64,000 nucleotides of DNA from assembly GCA_023455425.1 (NCBI GenBank), contig JAEYCM010000046.1, positions 1 to 64,000 of the forward strand, given 5' to 3'. Under the pieces are notes generated by a model. It made no database searches, was not told where the DNA came from, and saw nothing but the letters and a program-made list of their open reading frames with translations. Shown piece after piece: positions 62,645 through 64,000 of this stretch. The stretch's first letter is position 1. Every line of letters starts with the position of its first letter. A program made the translations under genes and the position numbers. The stretch comes from Bacillota bacterium. GTDB lineage: Bacteria; Bacillota; Clostridia; Christensenellales; CAG-138.

Positions 62645-64000
62645 TTGGGTGAAATACTGCTGGAAATGAAGGGCATCCACAAGAACTTCCCGGGCGTAAA
62701 AGCGCTGGACAATGTGGATTTTACGCTGCAGCAGGGAGAGGTGCACGCGCTCCTGGGTGAAAACGGAGCCGGGAAAAGCACGCTGATCAAGGTGCTGGGC
62801 GGTATTTACAGCATCGATGCCGGTGAAATATTCATCGATGGCAAAAAGGTGAGCATCCATTCCGTCAAGGATGCGCAGGATTGCGGCATCGGCATCATCC
62901 ATCAGGAGTTGGTGCTTGTACCGCAGATGACCATTGCGGAGAATATCTTCCTGGGCAAAGAACTCACCGGCGGTGCGGGCCTTGTGAACAAGTACCGCAT
63001 GATTGCGGAAGCGCAGCAGATGCTGGATAAATTCGATCTTGGCATCCAGGCGGATCATTTGGTGGCGGAGCTTTCCACAGCCCAGCAGCAGATGGTGGAG
63101 ATCATCAAAGCGGTCTCCTTTAACGCGCGCATCCTGGTCATGGATGAACCGACCTCCTCCCTTTCGGATAAAGAAGTGGACTTCCTGTTTGAAACCATTG
63201 CAAACCTCAAGCAAATGGGCGTGGGCATCATTTATATTTCCCACCGCATGTCGGAGCTGTTCGCCATCTCCGATCGCGTGAGTGTACTGCGGGACGGCCA
63301 GTATATCGGCACCGTGGTCACAAAAGAAACCACGCACAACCAGCTTGTGGCCATGATGGTGGGCCGCGAGCTGACCAATTACTATACCCGCACCTACAAT
63401 CCCAGGGGAAAGACGGTCCTGAAGGTGGAAGGGCTTACCTGCCCCGGCGCCATATCGGATGTGAGCTTTGAACTGCATGAAGGCGAAATCCTGGGGTTCG
63501 CGGGCCTGGTCGGCGCGGGGCGCTCGGAAACCATGCGGGCGCTGTTTGGCATCGACCCGGTGACTTCGGGAACGGTCTACGTGGACGATAAGCGCGTCCA
63601 TATCAAAAGCCCGCTCGACGCCATCAAAGCCGGGATCGTGCTTGTGCCGGAAAGCCGCAAGGCCGAGGCGCTCTTCCCCATCCAAAGCGTGCGCTACAAC
63701 ATCTCGTTGGAGGTGCTGGAGCATTTCATCCGCTTCCTTCGGGTGGATGCGGCGTACGAGCAGAATCTTGCGGACGAATATATCGAAAAGCTCCACATCC
63801 GTACGCCGACGATGGAGCAGTATATCGGCAATCTCTCCGGCGGCAACCAGCAGAAGGCGATCATCGCACGCTGGCTTGCCACTAAGCCCAGGGTGCTCAT
63901 CATGGATGAACCCACGCGCGGCGTGGACGTGGGTGCCAAGGCGGAGATTTATGCGATTATGAACGAACTCGCGGCCTCCGGCGTTGCGATTATCATGATC
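62645..64000 (+). CDS. Second sugar ABC transporter ATPase, 3' end cut
   Basis: A tandem ATPase open to the window edge (452 codons). Start TTG 62645 with AGAGGGTGAATACAA ahead; ATG 62666 is an alternative. First NBD: Walker A GENGAGKST, Walker B LVMDEPTSSLS; second NBD: LSGGNQQK at the end with VLIMDEPTRGVDV. CUT2/RbsA-like. A permease gene presumably follows beyond the window. Confidence 0.9.
   Translation, partial: MGEILLEMKGIHKNFPGVKALDNVDFTLQQGEVHALLGENGAGKSTLIKVLGGIYSIDAGEIFIDGKKVSIHSVKDAQDCGIGIIHQELVLVPQMTIAENIFLGKELTGGAGLVNKYRMIAEAQQMLDKFDLGIQADHLVAELSTAQQQMVEIIKAVSFNARILVMDEPTSSLSDKEVDFLFETIANLKQMGVGIIYISHRMSELFAISDRVSVLRDGQYIGTVVTKETTHNQLVAMMVGRELTNYYTRTYNPRGKTVLKVEGLTCPGAISDVSFELHEGEILGFAGLVGAGRSETMRALFGIDPVTSGTVYVDDKRVHIKSPLDAIKAGIVLVPESRKAEALFPIQSVRYNISLEVLEHFIRFLRVDAAYEQNLADEYIEKLHIRTPTMEQYIGNLSGGNQQKAIIARWLATKPRVLIMDEPTRGVDVGAKAEIYAIMNELAASGVAIIMI

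Overview
The window reads as about 64 kb of chromosome from a GC-rich, low-copy-repeat, endospore-forming Firmicute of the class Clostridia. The case rests on: AGGAGG-type ribosome sites with ATG/GTG/TTG starts; monoderm-style lipoproteins; a SpoVB-like flippase; a SipL-like SPOCS/LysM protein; an RsfA-like regulator; a type III glutamine synthetase; and L-fucose use genes typical of gut-associated species. No genus can be named from sequence alone. No rRNA, tRNA, CRISPR array, prophage or transposase gene was seen.

Layout. 1-6.3 kb: cut-off DinB-like gene, secreted metallophosphoesterase, small membrane-anchored protein, M20 amidohydrolase, secA. 6.4-10.6 kb: prfB with a programmed frameshift, then a three-gene operon (alpha/beta hydrolase, HxxxD acyltransferase, zinc-ribbon membrane protein). 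10.7-16.4 kb: GH13 amylase, zinc-ribbon protein, DUF1858, rubredoxin, IscR-like Rrf2 regulator, cysK, exonuclease. 16.4-17.3 kb: an AT-rich DUF2971 gene that looks acquired. 17.4-24.1 kb: two-component system divergent from a MacAB-like efflux set. 24.2-25.5 kb: MFS transporter. 25.7-33.5 kb: L-fucose regulon (fucU, LacI regulator, three-gene sugar ABC transporter, fucI) tied together by three matching LacI-type operators. 34-41.2 kb: RsfA-like regulator, flavinylated lipoprotein, EamA exporter, glnN behind a leader hairpin, SPOCS/LysM protein. 41.3-44.9 kb: HU, MazG/YabN, SpoVB on the minus strand. 45.3-51.5 kb: SPFH protein, galactokinase-family kinase, a 31-residue protein, DUF6273 and PNPOx-like proteins, and an isomerase divergent from an AraC regulator. 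52.7-55.9 kb: GyrI/AraC pair, anti-sigma/ECF sigma pair, GNAT. 56-57.2 kb: rpsF-ssb-rpsR. 57.3-61.2 kb: MerR, TrmO, L,D-transpeptidase, M14 carboxypeptidase. 61.3-64 kb: start of a second sugar ABC operon, cut by the window edge.

The most unusual non-genic signal is a family of intergenic palindromes (eight copies). Each copy has hairpin A (a TTAGGGC...GCCCTAA type) next to hairpin B (a GGAGGC/GCCTCC type); in two copies there is a third perfect 14-bp hairpin C. The arms vary between copies while pairing is mostly kept, and the copies lie downstream of or between genes in both orientations. Other regulatory signals worth checking are a 12-codon reading frame overlapping the secA start, a 15-bp stem plus U-run in the glnN leader, and a run of three stem-loops in the glnN/SPOCS gap. 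Several gene starts were placed by ribosome-site position rather than by longest reading frame; this is stated in the entries.
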